Positions 1 to 10,082 are shown, numbered from the stretch's first letter. The stretch: DNA of 64,000 nt from Ptiloglossa arizonensis (GCF_051014685.1 NW_027478400.1:1488001-1552000); one strand, 5' to 3'. Numbers and translations are program-made. The notes: a model not told the origin generated them from the letters alone.

Positions 1-1184
1 AACGGAGAATCGAGAAATAAATGGAGAAACGAAGAAATAAACCGAGAAACGGAGATAGAAACGGAGAAACGAAGAAAGAAACGGAGAAACGGAGAAATAA
101 ATGGAATAAACGAAGAAATAAACGGAGAAACGAAGAAAGGAGCGGAGAAACGAACATAGAAACGGAGAAACGAGCAAAGAGACGGAGAAACGGAGAAATA
201 AATGGAGAAACGAAGAAACAAGCAGAGAAACGAACAAAGAAACGGACAAACGAAGAAAGAAACGGAGAAACGGAGAAACGGAGAAACGGAGAAAGAAACG
301 GAGAAACGAACAAAGAAACGGAGAAACGAACAAAGAAAGGGAGGAACGAAGAAAGAAACGGAGAAACGGAGAAATAAATGGAGAAACGAAGAAATAAACG
401 TAGAAACGAAGAAAGGAACGGAGAATCGAACAAAGAAACGGAGAAACGGACAAACGGACAAAGAAACGGAGAAACGGAGAAATAAATGGAGAAACGAAGA
501 AATAAATGGAGAAACGAAGAAATAAACGGAGAAACGAAGAAAGGAACGGAGAATCAAACAAAGAAACGGAGAAACGGAGAAACGGACAAAGAAACGGAGA
601 AACGGAGAAATAAATGGAGAAACGAAGAAATAAATGGAGAAACGAAGAAATAATCGGAGAAACGAAGAAAGAAACGGAGAAACGAACAAAGAAACGGAGA
701 AACGAACAAAGAAACGGAGAAACGAACAAAGAAACGGAGAAACGAACAAAGAAAGGAAGAAACGAACAAAGAAACGGAGAAACGAACAAAGAAATAGAGA
801 AACGAACAAAGAAACGGAGAATCGGGGAAATAAATGAAGAAACGAAGAAATAAACCGAGAAACGGAGAAAGAACCGGAGAAACGAAGCAAGAGACGGAGA
901 AACGGAGAAATAAATGGGGAAACGAAGAATGAAACGGAGAAACGAAGAAAGAAAGGGAGAAACGAAGAAAGAAACGGAGAAACGGAGAAATAAATGGAGA
1001 ACCGAAGAAATAAACGGAGAAACGGAGAAATAAATGGAGAAACGAAGAAATAGACCGAGATACGGAGAAAGAAACGGAGAAACGAAGAAATAAACGGAGA
1101 AACGAAGAAAGAAACGGAGCAACAAAGAAAGAAACGGAGAAACGAAGAAAGAAACGGCGAAACGAACAAAGAAACGGAGAAACG
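1..1184 (+). repeat. Compound short tandem repeat, CGGAGAAA polarity
   Basis: Purine-rich array built from the octamer CGGAGAAA joined to 12-bp blocks such as CGAAGAAAGAAA, CGAACAAAGAAA and CGAAGAAATAAA. The commonest composite unit is about 20 bp. It is degenerate throughout and is cut by the window start, so its true length is unknown. Several open frames of 60-118 codons, rich in Glu, Lys, Arg and Asn, are by-products of the composition: overlapping frames give similar low-complexity peptides and none has gene-like structure. Confidence 0.95.
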
Positions 1185-1195
1185 TTTCTCCGTTT
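1172..1195. repeat. Perfect 24-bp palindrome at the strand switch of the octamer repeat
   Basis: The purine-rich array meets its own reverse complement here. The half-site AAACGGAGAAAC runs into its exact inverse, with the symmetry axis between 1183 and 1184 and no spacer. To the left the octamer reads CGGAGAAA; to the right it reads TTTCTCCG. It is either a true inversion boundary or an assembly join between opposite-strand reads. Confidence 0.9.
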
Positions 1196-2692
1196 TTCGG
1201 TTTCTCCGATTCTCCGTTTCTCCGTTTCTCCCTTTCTCCGTTTCTCGGTTTCTCCGTTTCTCCGTTTCTCCGTTTCTCAGTTTCTCCCTTTCTCCGTTTC
1301 TCGGTTTCTCCGTTTCTCCGTTTCTCCGTTTCTCAGTTTCTCCGTTTCTCCGTTTCTCGGTTTCTCGGTTTCTCCGTTTCTCCGTTTCTCCGATTCACGG
1401 TTTCTCCGTTTCACGGTTTCTCCGTTTCTCCGTTTCTCGGTTTCCCCGTTTCTCCGTTTCTCCGTTTCTGCGTTTCTCCGTTTCTCTGTTTCTCTGTTTC
1501 TCCGATTCTCCGTTTCTCCGTTTCTCCGTTTCTCCGTTTCTCCGTTTCTCCGTTTCTCCGTTTCTCCGTTTCTCCGTTTCTCCGTTTCTCCGTTTCTCCG
1601 TTTCTCCGTTTCTCCGTTTCTCCGTTTCTCCGTTTCTCCGTTTCTCCGTTTCTCCGTTTCTCCGTTTCTCCGTTTCTCCGTTTCTCCGTTTCTCCGTTTC
1701 TCCGTTTCTCCGTTTCTCCGTTTCTCCGTTTCTCCGTTTCTCCGTTTCTCCGTTTCTCCGTTTCTCCGTTTCTCCGTTTCTCCGTTTCTCCGTTTCTCCG
1801 TTTCTCCGTTTCTCCGTTTCTCCGTTTCTCCGTTTCTCCGTTTCTCCGTTTCTCCGTTTCTCCGTTTCTCCGTTTCTCCGTTTCTCCGTTTCTCCGTTTC
1901 TCCGTTTCTCCGTTTCTCCGTTTCTCCGTTTCTCCGTTTCTCCGTTTCTCCGTTTCTCCGTTTCTCCGTTTCTCCGTTTCTCCGTTTCTCCGTTTCTCCG
2001 TTTCTCCGTTTCTCCGTTTCTCCGTTTCTCCGTTTCTCCGTTTCTCCGTTTCTCCGTTTCTCCGTTTCTCCGTTTCTCCGTTTCTCCGTTTCTCCGTTTC
2101 TCCGTTTCTCCGTTTCTCCGTTTCTCCGTTTCTCCGTTTCTCCGTTTCTCCGTTTCTCCGTTTCTCCGTTTCTCCGTTTCTCCGTTTCTCCGTTTCTCCG
2201 TTTCTCCGTTTCTCCGTTTCTCCGTTTCTCCGTTTCTCCGTTTCTCCGTTTCTCCGTTTCTCCGTTTCTCCGTTTCTCCGTTTCTCCGTTTCTCCGTTTC
2301 TCCGTTTCTCCGTTTCTCCGTTTCTCCGTTTCTCCGTTTCTCCGTTTCTCCGTTTCTCCGTTTCTCCGTTTCTCCGTTTCTCCGTTTCTCCGTTTCTCCG
2401 TTTCTCCGTTTCTCCGTTTCTCCGTTTCTCCGTTTCTCCGTTTCTCCGTTTCTCCGTTTCTCCGTTTCTCCGTTTCTCCGTTTCTCCGTTTCTCCGTTTC
2501 TCCGTTTCTCCGTTTCTCCGTTTCTCCGTTTCTCCGTTTCTCCGTTTCTCCGTTTCTCCGTTTCTCCGTTTCTCCGTTTCTCCGTTTCTCCGTTTCTCCG
2601 TTTCTCCGTTTCTCCGTTTCTCCGTTTCTCCTTTTCTCCGTTTCTCCGTTTCTCCGTTTCTCCGTTTCTCCGTTACTCCATTTCTCCGTTTA
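1185..2692 (+). repeat. 8-bp tandem repeat (TTTCTCCG)n
   Basis: From 1185 to 1505 the octamers are mixed with variants (CTTT, CGGT, CAGT and CACGG junctions). From 1506 to 2631 the array is perfect, about 140 copies over 1,126 bp. A G-to-T change at 2632 and a few variants close it near 2692. The gradient from degenerate to perfect is typical of recent expansion by slippage or unequal exchange. It is not any insect telomere repeat I know of. Confidence 0.97.
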
Positions 2693-3237
2693 GATTAAAT
2701 GATTATAATAATTTTGATCGTACTTCAAAGTAAAGAGATGTTTCTTAAAGTTTTAAAACATGGAAAGTAATAATTGTCTAGGAGATATATCAATTTAACA
2801 TTTGATTAATACTTGAAGAATCGAAATTTTTGGTATTTTCCTGATACCAAAGGTTGAAATTCAGGCATAAATTTTAGAAAATGTTTGATTTTGGGACTCT
2901 TGGTGTCAGTGTACGATATGCGAAGAAGTGGCACGATTTCGCGGATTCTTAGAATTGACGTCAAATTCCAAGAATTTCCACGAATCGAAATTTTGTTGTA
3001 CTTTCGAGCGAATTTCTGAATCATGGATCCCGATTTTCTTTGTATCAGGAGAACATGATAGTTGAGGACATATAGTTTTAAGTAGTTTTAGCAGTTTGAT
3101 AGGGTCGGGTTAAAGAAATGGAAACAAATAATGGACAAAAATAAAGTTTCTGCTGTCAGTGAAGTTGATTTCATTTCAATACATCAATTGAACTTGTTGA
3201 AAGTACTGTACCGTAAAGTACTTTACTGTACCGTAAA
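2693..3237. other. AT-rich spacer containing a dispersed module copy
   Basis: No gene is seen. About 2707-2955 is a diverged direct-orientation copy of 9255-9515. Shared landmarks in the same order are AAGTAAAGAG, GTTTCTTAAAGTTTTAAAA, ATGGAAAGTAATAATTGTC, ATACCAAAGG and GTGCCACGATTTCGCG (written here as in the copy near 9.5 kb; 2707-2955 has GTGGCACGATTTCGCG). The remainder, 2956-3237, holds a short local repeat CTGTACCGTAAA at about 3207-3236 and otherwise nothing I recognise. Confidence 0.75.
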
Positions 3238-3612
3238 AATTACTATTCTAAACTCGCAGCCGATTAGCTCGGTACTACCCACGACGAATAATTACTGTTC
3301 GTCGCGAGTAATACCGATTACCAGGTCTCACCACGTGGAGGTTGCTGCGATCGGAGACCCGGAGAGAGATAGATGGAATCAAAGTTCCATCGATCTCCCT
3401 CGACACCGGATACAAACGAAGATACTAAACCAAAGAGATGGAAGGAATCAATGTTCCTTCGATCTCCTCGTTTAGTTCTGCCAAGCAATTACATTATGGA
3501 AAAATTAGGCAAAATTGGAAAAGACGCGACACGAACCGTGCAGTTGGTCCTACTAGGTCGGTCCCGTTTCCCCTCAGTGGGCCCGATTAAAGAGGAAATG
3601 CACGACGCCGTC

Positions 3613-3627
3613 CACTCATATAGAGTG
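3613..3627. other. Hairpin CACTC/GAGTG in block L
   Basis: A five-pair stem CACTC (3613-3617) with GAGTG (3623-3627) closes an ATATA loop. The same stem is present in both right-arm copies (11334-11348 and 11808-11825), even where the loop sequence differs. Confidence 0.6.
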
Positions 3628-3648
3628 CCCCGTTTCTCCCAACTCCGC

Positions 3649-3678
3649 GTCAGGAACCACGCAAAGCGTGGACCTGAC
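3649..3678. other. Two-part hairpin in block L
   Basis: Outer stem GTCAGG (3649-3654) pairs with CCTGAC (3673-3678). Inner stem CCACGC (3657-3662) pairs with GCGTGG (3666-3671) around an AAA loop. The two stems are separated by a small AA/A internal loop. The same 12 pairs exist at 11283-11312. Confidence 0.75.
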
Positions 3679-4007
3679 TCACGGAGGATGACGAAGAGAG
3701 GGTCTTATGGCACAGGGCTTCCACAGGGACCGATGCGAACACCTGCCTCTGTGGTCGCAGCATGTTCTCTCTGGAAGCGGACGCACCAGAAGAGACGGCG
3801 ATCGACCGTTCGGACCACCTACACGGCCGGTCACTTGCTTATGCAACAAGCAGTGATGACCGGGCTGAAGAACGAGGAAGCGAGCAAAAATAAGCTAAAG
3901 ATTGGATAATTGCTTGACAGATAACAGATATTTGTACACCGTGGCCTTAAAATTAACTTATTCCAAGCTTAACTAAAGATCCCACGGCGGTTGCGACGAT
4001 AGTGTCC

Positions 4008-5613
4008 TCTTCGTTCTTCGTTCTTTGTTCTTCGTTCTTCGTTCTTCGTTCTTCGTTCTTCGTTCTTCGTTCTTCGTTCTTCGTTCTTCGTTCTTCGTTC
4101 TTCGTTCTTCGTTCTTCGTTCTTCGTTCTTCGTTCTTCGTTCTTCGTTCTTCGTTCTTCGTTCTTCGTTCTTCGTTCTTCGTTCTTCGTTCTTCGTTCTT
4201 CGTTCTTCGTTCTTCGTTCTTCGTTCTTCGTTCTTCGTTCTTCGTTCTTCGTTCTTCGTTCTTCGTTCTTCGTTCTTCGTTCTTCGTTCTTCGTTCTTCG
4301 TTCTTCGTTCTTCGTTCTTCGTTCTTCGTTCTTCGTTCTTCGTTCTTCGTTCTTCGTTCTTCGTTCTTCGTTCTTCGTTCTTCGTTCTTCGTTCTTCGTT
4401 CTTCGTTCTTCGTTCTTCGTTCTTCGTTCTTCGTTCTTCGTTCTTCGTTCTTCGTTCTTCGTTCTTCGTTCTTCGTTCTTCGTTCTTCGTTCTTCGTTCT
4501 TCGTTCTTCGTTCTTCGTTCTTCGTTCTTCGTTCTTCGTTCTTCGTTCTTCGTTCTTCGTTCTTCGTTCTTCGTTCTTCGTTCTTCGTTCTTCGTTCTTC
4601 GTTCTTCGTTCTTCGTTCTTCGTTCTTCGTTCTTCGTTCTTCGTTCTTCGTTCTTCGTTCTTCGTTCTTCGTTCTTCGTTCTTCGTTCTTCGTTCTTCGT
4701 TCTTCGTTCTTCGTTCTTCGTTCTTCGTTCTTCGTTCTTCGTTCTTCGTTCTTCGTTCTTCGTTCTTCGTTCTTCGTTCTTCGTTCTTCGTTCTTCGTTC
4801 TTCGTTCTTCGTTCTTCGTTCTTCGTTCTTCGTTCTTCGTTCTTCGTTCTTCGTTCTTCGTTCTTCGTTCTTCGTTCTTCGTTCTTCGTTCTTCGTTCTT
4901 CGTTCTTCGTTCTTCGTTCTTCGTTCTTCGTTCTTCGTTCTTCGTTCTTCGTTCTTCGTTCTTCGTTCTTCGTTCTTCGTTCTTCGTTCTTCGTTCTTCG
5001 TTCTTCGTTCTTCGTTCTTCGTTCTTCGTTCTTCGTTCTTCGTTCTTCGTTCTTCGTTCTTCGTTCTTCGTTCTTCGTTCTTCGTTCTTCGTTCTTCGTT
5101 CTTCGTTCTTCGTTCTTCGTTCTTCGTTCTTCGTTCTTCGTTCTTCGTTCTTCGTTCTTCGTTCTTCGTTCTTCGTTCTTCGTTCTTCGTTCTTCGTTCT
5201 TCGTTCTTCGTTCTTCGTTCTTCGTTCTTCGTTCTTCGTTCTTCGTTCTTCGTTCTTCGTTCTTCGTTCTTCGTTCTTCGTTCTTCGTTCTTCGTTCTTC
5301 GTTCTTCGTTCTTCGTTCTTCGTTCTTCGTTCTTCGTTCTTCGTTCTTCGTTCTTCGTTCTTCGTTCTTCGTTCTTCGTTCTTCGTTCTTCGTTCTTCGT
5401 TCTTCGTTCTTCGTTCTTCGTTCTTCGTTCTTCGTTCTTCGTTCTTCGTTCTTCGTTCTTCGTTCTTCGTTCTTCGTTCTTCGTTCTTCGTTCTTCGTTC
5501 TTCGTTCTTCGTTCTTCGTTCTTCGTTCTTCGTTCTTCGTTCTTCGTTCTTCGTTCTTCGTTCTTCGTTCTTCGTTCTTCGTTCTTCGTTCTTCGTTCTT
5601 CGTTCTTCGTTCT
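4008..5613 (+). repeat. 7-bp tandem repeat (CGTTCTT)n, expanded
   Basis: About 229 copies, perfect after a single C-to-T variant at 4026. Three heptamers make 21 bp, so two frames stay open for about 540 codons and read as a repeated FFVLRSS heptapeptide. This is a product of the repeat length, not a protein gene. The matching point in the right arm (10931-10951) has only three copies with homologous flanks on both sides, so the expansion happened on one arm. Confidence 0.98.
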
Positions 5614-6060
5614 CCGGTGTGCCTACCTAAGAGAAACCTAAAGTCAAGGCATGATAAAAAAATGATAGAAAATGGAAATGAAGTTGGTTAGTGATTAAAT
5701 ACAGTCATTCAGTAACAAAGGAAATAAAGGCAAGAATGACAAAAAAATAAACATGGAAAAACAAGTACAAAGTAAAATCAGAGAACAAATAAAATAAATT
5801 ACAGAAAGAAACAATTAAAAACCAAAGAAAGGATTGAGAGAATGGTCGCCAGTACTGACCACCGCCTACCGGCGGCCAGTACCGGTTACCAAGGTGGGGG
5901 TCCCCCTTCCATAAACCTAAAACGAAGAGATCCATCCACCTCCGAGGCTCCAGGAAGAATGAAATTTTAAACAACCGGGGGCTCCTTATAAACCCTCCGT
6001 AAGGTCACTTACCGGTTCTTCCATTGTCTTTGTTCGATCTAATCGAAATTTTCGAAGGCG
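5614..6060 (-). promoter_or_regulatory. Conserved GC-rich block with outward-facing TATA element (left arm)
   Basis: About 5820-6060 is roughly 90% identical to the reverse complement of 10520-10750. On the minus strand the order is GTAAGT (donor-like, 6007-6012), then TTTATAAG (5985-5992) embedded in GC-rich sequence, then a GC-rich tract with an AGTACT and an inverted GCCGCCGG-type motif near 5840-5900. A transcript starting here would run leftward through the heptamer array toward block L. Promoter function is inference; only the sequence motifs and their conservation are seen. The 5614-5820 stretch is A-rich with no gene. Confidence 0.4.
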
Positions 6061-6490
6061 AACGGTTTCGGTGAATGTTTGTTCATTTCCGCGATTGTTA
6101 CTAACATTTATACATGTTCCCAATATTGATCGAACAATGTGCATCTTATATATGTATTGCAATTAATTAAGAAACTTATAGAAATTGATTTTGATCGAGA
6201 CTCGATGTTAAAACGTGTTTCGTAAAGTTTTTAAGCATGGAAAGTAACAATTGTTCATTAAATGCATTAAGTTAACATTTGTTTAATTCTTATAATTTAC
6301 ACAATACGCGTAGAAGTTGTGTTTTTTACATAAAAGTGCCGAAATTCAATTAATCGCTTTTTTAGATAGAAAAATCATCGCGATGAAGACTTGTGAATCG
6401 ATAATCGATACCTGTAGCCTTGAAAATGTCAGTTGGATCTCAGCGAAAAATTCCTTCGCGAACAAAGAATATTTCAACGAAATGATATTT
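6061..6490 (+). repeat. AT-rich module copy 1 (left arm, + orientation)
   Basis: Starts with the landmark AACGGTTTCGGTGAATGTTTG-like sequence at 6061, followed by TTCATTTCCGCGATTGTTA, ATGTTCCCAATATTGATCG and GTGCATCTTATATATG. It continues through ATGGAAAGTAACAATTG and CTTTTTTAGATAGAAAAATC. Its inverted partner is 10083-10530, with the same landmarks in reverse. Confidence 0.8.
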
Positions 6491-7170
6491 TAAGCCATTA
6501 TTTATACTAGAACATTGTTAATAATTGTTTAATCTACAGTCCTACGACGGTTGATAATAAATATGATAAATAAACATCGAGATATTGCGAAATCTTCGAA
6601 GGCGGACGGTTTCGGTTAATGTTTGTTCATTTCCGCGATTGTTATTAACATTTATGCATGTTCCCAATATTGATCGAACAATATGCATCTTATTTAGGTA
6701 TCATAAATCATTAGTTAGTTTTCAGAAATTAATTGATTTCGAAAATGAAAGCAAAATATTGATATTCATATATTTCTCGATTTGCAACCTAAATTAATCT
6801 TTATAAGCAAATTATTCATTTACAATGCAAAAGAAAATGCATTTTGTAACATTCATATTCCCAACTTTTACAGTGCAAACCATTAATTAGTTTACAAATG
6901 TTAATTTTCATAAAAAATGGAGAAATATATGTATACCAAACTCTTCGTTAAATTTTCCGATAAAATTTAATTCACATACTGTAACATAAAAGTTCGGAAC
7001 GTGGAAAAATGTTTCTAACAATCGCCTAGAGACATAAACATTCGCTAAAGCAATTCGCCTTCCCAGATTTCGCAATATCTTGATGTTTGTTTATCATAAT
7101 TATTAACAACCGTCGTAGGACCGTAGATTAAACAATTATTAACAATGTCCTAGTATAAATAATGGCTTAA
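6490..7170. repeat. Inner inverted repeat formed by module copies 2 (+) and 3 (-)
   Basis: The sequence AAGCCATTATTTATACTAG at about 6492 recurs inverted as CTAGTATAAATAATGGCTT at about 7151. Between them lie a plus-oriented module (landmark at 6602) and a minus-oriented one (landmark at 7039), meeting near 6.8 kb. The arms are about 340 bp. The right arm has the equivalent structure at 9535-10082. Confidence 0.8.
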
Positions 7171-7740
7171 AATATCATTTCGTTGAAATGTTCTTTGTTC
7201 GCGATGGAATTGTTCTTATTGAGATCAAACCGACATTGTCAAGGCTGGAAATGTTTATCGATTCACAAACGTCTATCACGATGGTTTTTCTATCTAGAAA
7301 AGCGATTAATTGAATTTCGACGCTTTTACATCAAGAATACAGCTTCCACGCATAATCCGAAAATTATAAGAACGAAACAAATGTTAAATTAATGTATCAA
7401 ATAAACAATTGTTACTTTCCATGCTTTGAAACATTAAGAAACACGTTTATACCTCGAATCTCGGTCAAAATTAATTGCTGTAGGCGAATCAATCATATTT
7501 AATGCATAAATAAGATGCATATTGTAAGATAAATGTTCGGAACATGTATAAATGTTAGTAACAATCAAGGAAATGAACAAACATTCACCGAAACCGTTCG
7601 CCTTCGCAGATTTCGCAATATCCTGACGTTCATTTATCATATTTATTATCAACCGTCGTAGGACCATACTTTAGACAATTATTAACAATGTTCTAGTATA
7701 AATAATGGCTTGAAAGTCATTACTTTCTGGAAATATTTGT
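7171..7740 (-). repeat. AT-rich module copy 4 (left arm, - orientation)
   Basis: Minus-oriented copy with CGATTCACAAACGTCTATCAC, written here only as a landmark near 7259, then GAAAAGCGATTAATTGAATT, TTACTTTCCATGCTTTGAAA and the complement of the CGGTTTCGG landmark at 7582. It ends in another TAGTATAAATAATGGCTT. The inverted partner is 9000-9530. No coding potential is seen; the open frames of 69-77 codons here are not shared with the other copies. Confidence 0.75.
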
Positions 7741-8110
7741 TAGATCGAACAAAGACAATCGAAGTAACCGTGGGATAAAATAAATGAATATTTCTCTACA
7801 TATCGAAATTATAGTCTGTATATATGCAAATATATATTCTGAACGCTCAGTGACACACATATGTCACACGGCAATGAAGTGGGTTGCCATCTACTAGAGA
7901 ATAGGTAAACTACACTTAAGGTGTGAAAACACCTGGCGGAGAAACGCTCAAGTTTGTTGAGGAGTTGTTGTTATTTCCACCAATAGATAGCGCCACATGC
8001 ATAATTTACCGACATTACAGATAAGTATTTCCATTTGTATGGTATTCCCTACCGTGCAATAAAATAAATAAATATTTTTGTACAAAGTTTCGTATGTATC
8101 ATCTTTCGAA
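7741..8110 (+). repeat. Inner hairpin cassette, left copy
   Basis: Inverted partner of 8630-8990. It includes GACACACATATGTCACACGG, ATCTACTAGAGAATAGGTAA, the stem-loop at 7919-7934, a GAGAAACGCTCAAGTTTG stretch and CACCAATAGATAGCGCCAC. The pair of motifs around ATAGATAGCGCCA and GTTGCCATCTACTAG is loosely inverted, as seen in some small non-autonomous insect DNA elements. I cannot name a family. Confidence 0.65.
7919..7934. other. Stem-loop AGGTGT/ACACCT with GAAA loop
   Basis: Six perfect pairs, AGGTGT (7919-7924) with ACACCT (7929-7934), closing the tetraloop GAAA on the plus strand, which fits the GNRA pattern. The inverted partner is at 8795-8810, where the minus strand reads the same. 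Confidence 0.75.
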
Positions 8111-8554
8111 TAAATGTAAAGTTAAACGAAATCAGCGTAATGAAATTTCTCTGCATTCTAGCCTTCCTTTATACATTTAAAAAAATCTTTGATACCTCGA
8201 AATCATGGCTACACATATCGATTATCGACTCACAAGTATTTATCACGATAATTTTTCTACATAGAAAAGCGATTAATCGAAATTCAGCACGTTTGAGTAA
8301 GAAATACAAATTCTACGCGTATTGTGTAAATTATGAGAATTAAATAAATGCTAAACTATTGCAGTAAATAGACAATTATTACTTTCCTTGCTTTCAAACT
8401 TTACGAAACAAGTTTTTACTTTGAATCTCGATCAAAATCAATTTCTATAAGTATAATCATTTACCATGCATAAATAAGATACATATTGTTCGATTAATAT
8501 TGAGAACATGCATAAATGTTAGTAACAATCGCGAAAGTTAACAAATATGTTCTC
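8111..8554 (-). repeat. Unpaired module copy at the palindrome centre
   Basis: Minus-oriented AT-rich module with GAAAAGCGATTAATCGAAAT, ACGCGTATTGTGTAAATTAT, TTACTTTCCTTGCTTTCAAA and ATTGTTCGATTAATATTG. It breaks off near 8540 before the CGGTTTCGG landmark. It has no inverted partner and acts as the spacer of the large palindrome. Confidence 0.75.
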
Positions 8555-8690
8555 CAAGAGATGGCAACCCATATAATTACCACGTTGCAAATGTTTGGAA
8601 TTTCAGATCATATTTGCATGCATCACAAACAATAATTTCGATATGTAGAGAAATATTTATTTATTTTATCGCACGGTAGGGAATATTATA
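8555..8690 (+). repeat. Extra partial copy of the inner cassette end
   Basis: Runs from AGATGGCAACCCA through ATTTGCATGCAT and ATTTCGATATGTAGAGAAAT to TTTTATCGCACGGTA. The same ordered landmarks occur at 8838-8965, making a diverged direct repeat about 280 bp apart. Confidence 0.65.
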
Positions 8691-8794
8691 CAAATGGGAT
8701 CACATATCTTTAATGTCGGTAAATTTATGCTCGTGGCGCTATCTATTGGTGGAAATAAGAACAATTCCTCAACAAACTTGAGCGTTTCTCCGCC

Positions 8795-8810
8795 AGGTGT
8801 TTTCACACCT
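8795..8810. other. Stem-loop, right copy of the inner cassette
   Basis: AGGTGT (8795-8800), TTTC loop, ACACCT (8805-8810). It is the exact inverse of 7919-7934, so stem and loop are unchanged between arms. Confidence 0.75.
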
Positions 8811-8999
8811 TAAGTGTAGGTTACCTATTCTCTAGTAGATGGCAACCCACTTCATTGCCGTGTGACATATGTGTGTCACTGAGCGTTCAGAATATATATT
8901 TGCATATATACAGACTATAATTTCGATATGTAGAGAAATATTCATTTATTTTATCGCACGGTTACTTCGATTGTCTTTGTTCAATCTAACAAATATTTC

Positions 9000-9534
9000 C
9001 AGAAAGTGATGACTTTCAAGCCATTATTGATGCTAAAACAATGTTAATAATTGTTTAATCTACGGTCCAACGACGCTTGTTAATAATTATGATAAATAAA
9101 CGTCAAGATATTGCTAAATTTGCGAAGCCGAACGGTTTCGGTGAATGTTTGTCCATTTCCGCGATTGTTAGTAACATTTATATGTGCTCCCAATATTAAT
9201 TGAACAATGTGCATATTATTTATGCATCACAAATGATTAAGAAACTTATAGAAATTAATTTTGATCGAGCTCCGAAGTAAAGAGGTGTTTCTTAAAGTTT
9301 TAAAATATGGAAAGTAATAATTGTCTATTAGATATATCGATGTAACATTTGATTAGTACTTGAGAAATCGAAATGCATACTTCCTTGGCGACAGTGTTCT
9401 CCTCATACCAAAGGATGAAATTCAGACATAAATTGTAGAAAATGTTCAATGTTGGGACTCTTGTTGTCAGGAGTATATGATATGCGAGGAAGTGCCACGA
9501 TTTCGCGAATGAAAAATACTTCTATGAAAAATAA
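9000..9534 (+). repeat. AT-rich module, right arm, + orientation (partner of 7171-7740)
   Basis: Carries the landmark AACGGTTTCGGTGAATG at 9131 and TTCCGCGATTGTTAGTAAC. At 9255-9515 it carries the segment also found outside the palindrome at 2707-2955. No gene is seen. Confidence 0.75.
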
Positions 9535-10082
9535 TGTTTTAATCCATTATTTATACCAGGACATTGTTAATAATTTTTTATACCATGGTGCTACGACGGT
9601 TGTTAATAATTCTGATGAATGAACATCAAGATATTGCGAAATCTGCGAAGGGGAACGGTTTCAGTGAATTGTTGTTCATCCACGCGATTGTTATTAACAT
9701 TTATGCATGTTTCGAACATTTATGTGAGAGAATGCATCTTAGTTATGCATTGTAAATTATTGATTTGCCTATAGAAATTAAATTTCATCGAGAATTGAAG
9801 TAAAACGTGGTATTCATATGTTTCTCGATTTTCGATCGAAATTAATATTTGTAAAGTAATTAATGACTTATAATGCACAAACAAGATGCACATTGTAATG
9901 TTAATATTCGGAACGTGCGTAAATGTTAATAACAATCACGGAAATGAAAAAACATTTACCAAAACCGTTCTTCTTCATAGATTTTGTAATATCTTGATGT
10001 TGATTTATGATAATCATTAACAACCGACGTTGGACCATAGTTTAAACAATTATTAACAATGTCCTAGTATAAATAATGGCTT
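9535..10082. repeat. Inner inverted repeat, right arm
   Basis: Plus-oriented module (landmark at 9654) followed by a minus-oriented one (landmark at 9953), bounded by ATTATTTATACCAGGACATT near 9546 and its inverse AATGTCCTAGTATAAATAAT near 10058. It is the counterpart of 6490-7170 but shorter by about 130 bp, which explains the shift in pairing sum within the palindrome. Confidence 0.8.

Larger units (their letters stand above)
3373..3960 (+). repeat. GC-rich block L (single copy in left arm)
   Basis: Homologous to two tandem copies on the opposite strand at 11016-11530 and 11531-12060. It contains an open frame of 178 codons at 3373-3909. I do not call it a gene: over the first ~70 codons aligned with the copy at 11.8-12.06 kb, I count about six replacement codons and only three silent ones. 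The 11.2 kb copy is frameshifted relative to this frame near 3710. It has no domain I recognise. Two short hairpins lie inside it, and it may be a non-coding transcript unit or simply a repeat. Confidence 0.75.
3238..8110 (+). repeat. Left arm of a large nested inverted repeat
   Basis: Successive landmarks recur in reverse order and complement in 8630-12200. Examples: the GC-rich block at 3373-3960 against 11016-12060; the TATA block at 5820-6060 against 10520-10750; module pairs at 6061/10498, 6602/9953, 7039/9654 and 7582/9131; and a hairpin at 7919/8810. The coordinate sum of paired points stays near 16.55-16.73 kb once the extra left microsatellite and the extra right tandem copy are allowed for, so this is one continuous palindrome rather than scattered copies. 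Identity in the TATA block is roughly 90% by eye. No transposase or reverse transcriptase is present. Confidence 0.9.

Noticed and set aside
21..853. Charged Glu/Lys/Arg/Asn-rich open frames
   Set aside because: Low-complexity translation of a purine-rich simple repeat; parallel frames give similar peptides.
1185..2692. Telomere repeat
   Set aside because: TTTCTCCG does not match TTAGG or other insect telomere motifs I know, and the array is internal with polarity reversal.
3373..3909. 178-codon open frame, possible gene
   Set aside because: Homologous copies are frameshifted or truncated, replacement codon changes exceed silent ones, and no recognisable domain is present.
4002..5641. Two overlapping 538-542-codon open frames encoding a repeated FFVLRSS peptide
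   Set aside because: Pure product of a perfect 7-bp repeat, which keeps frames open by period. The homologous site on the other arm has three copies and no frame.
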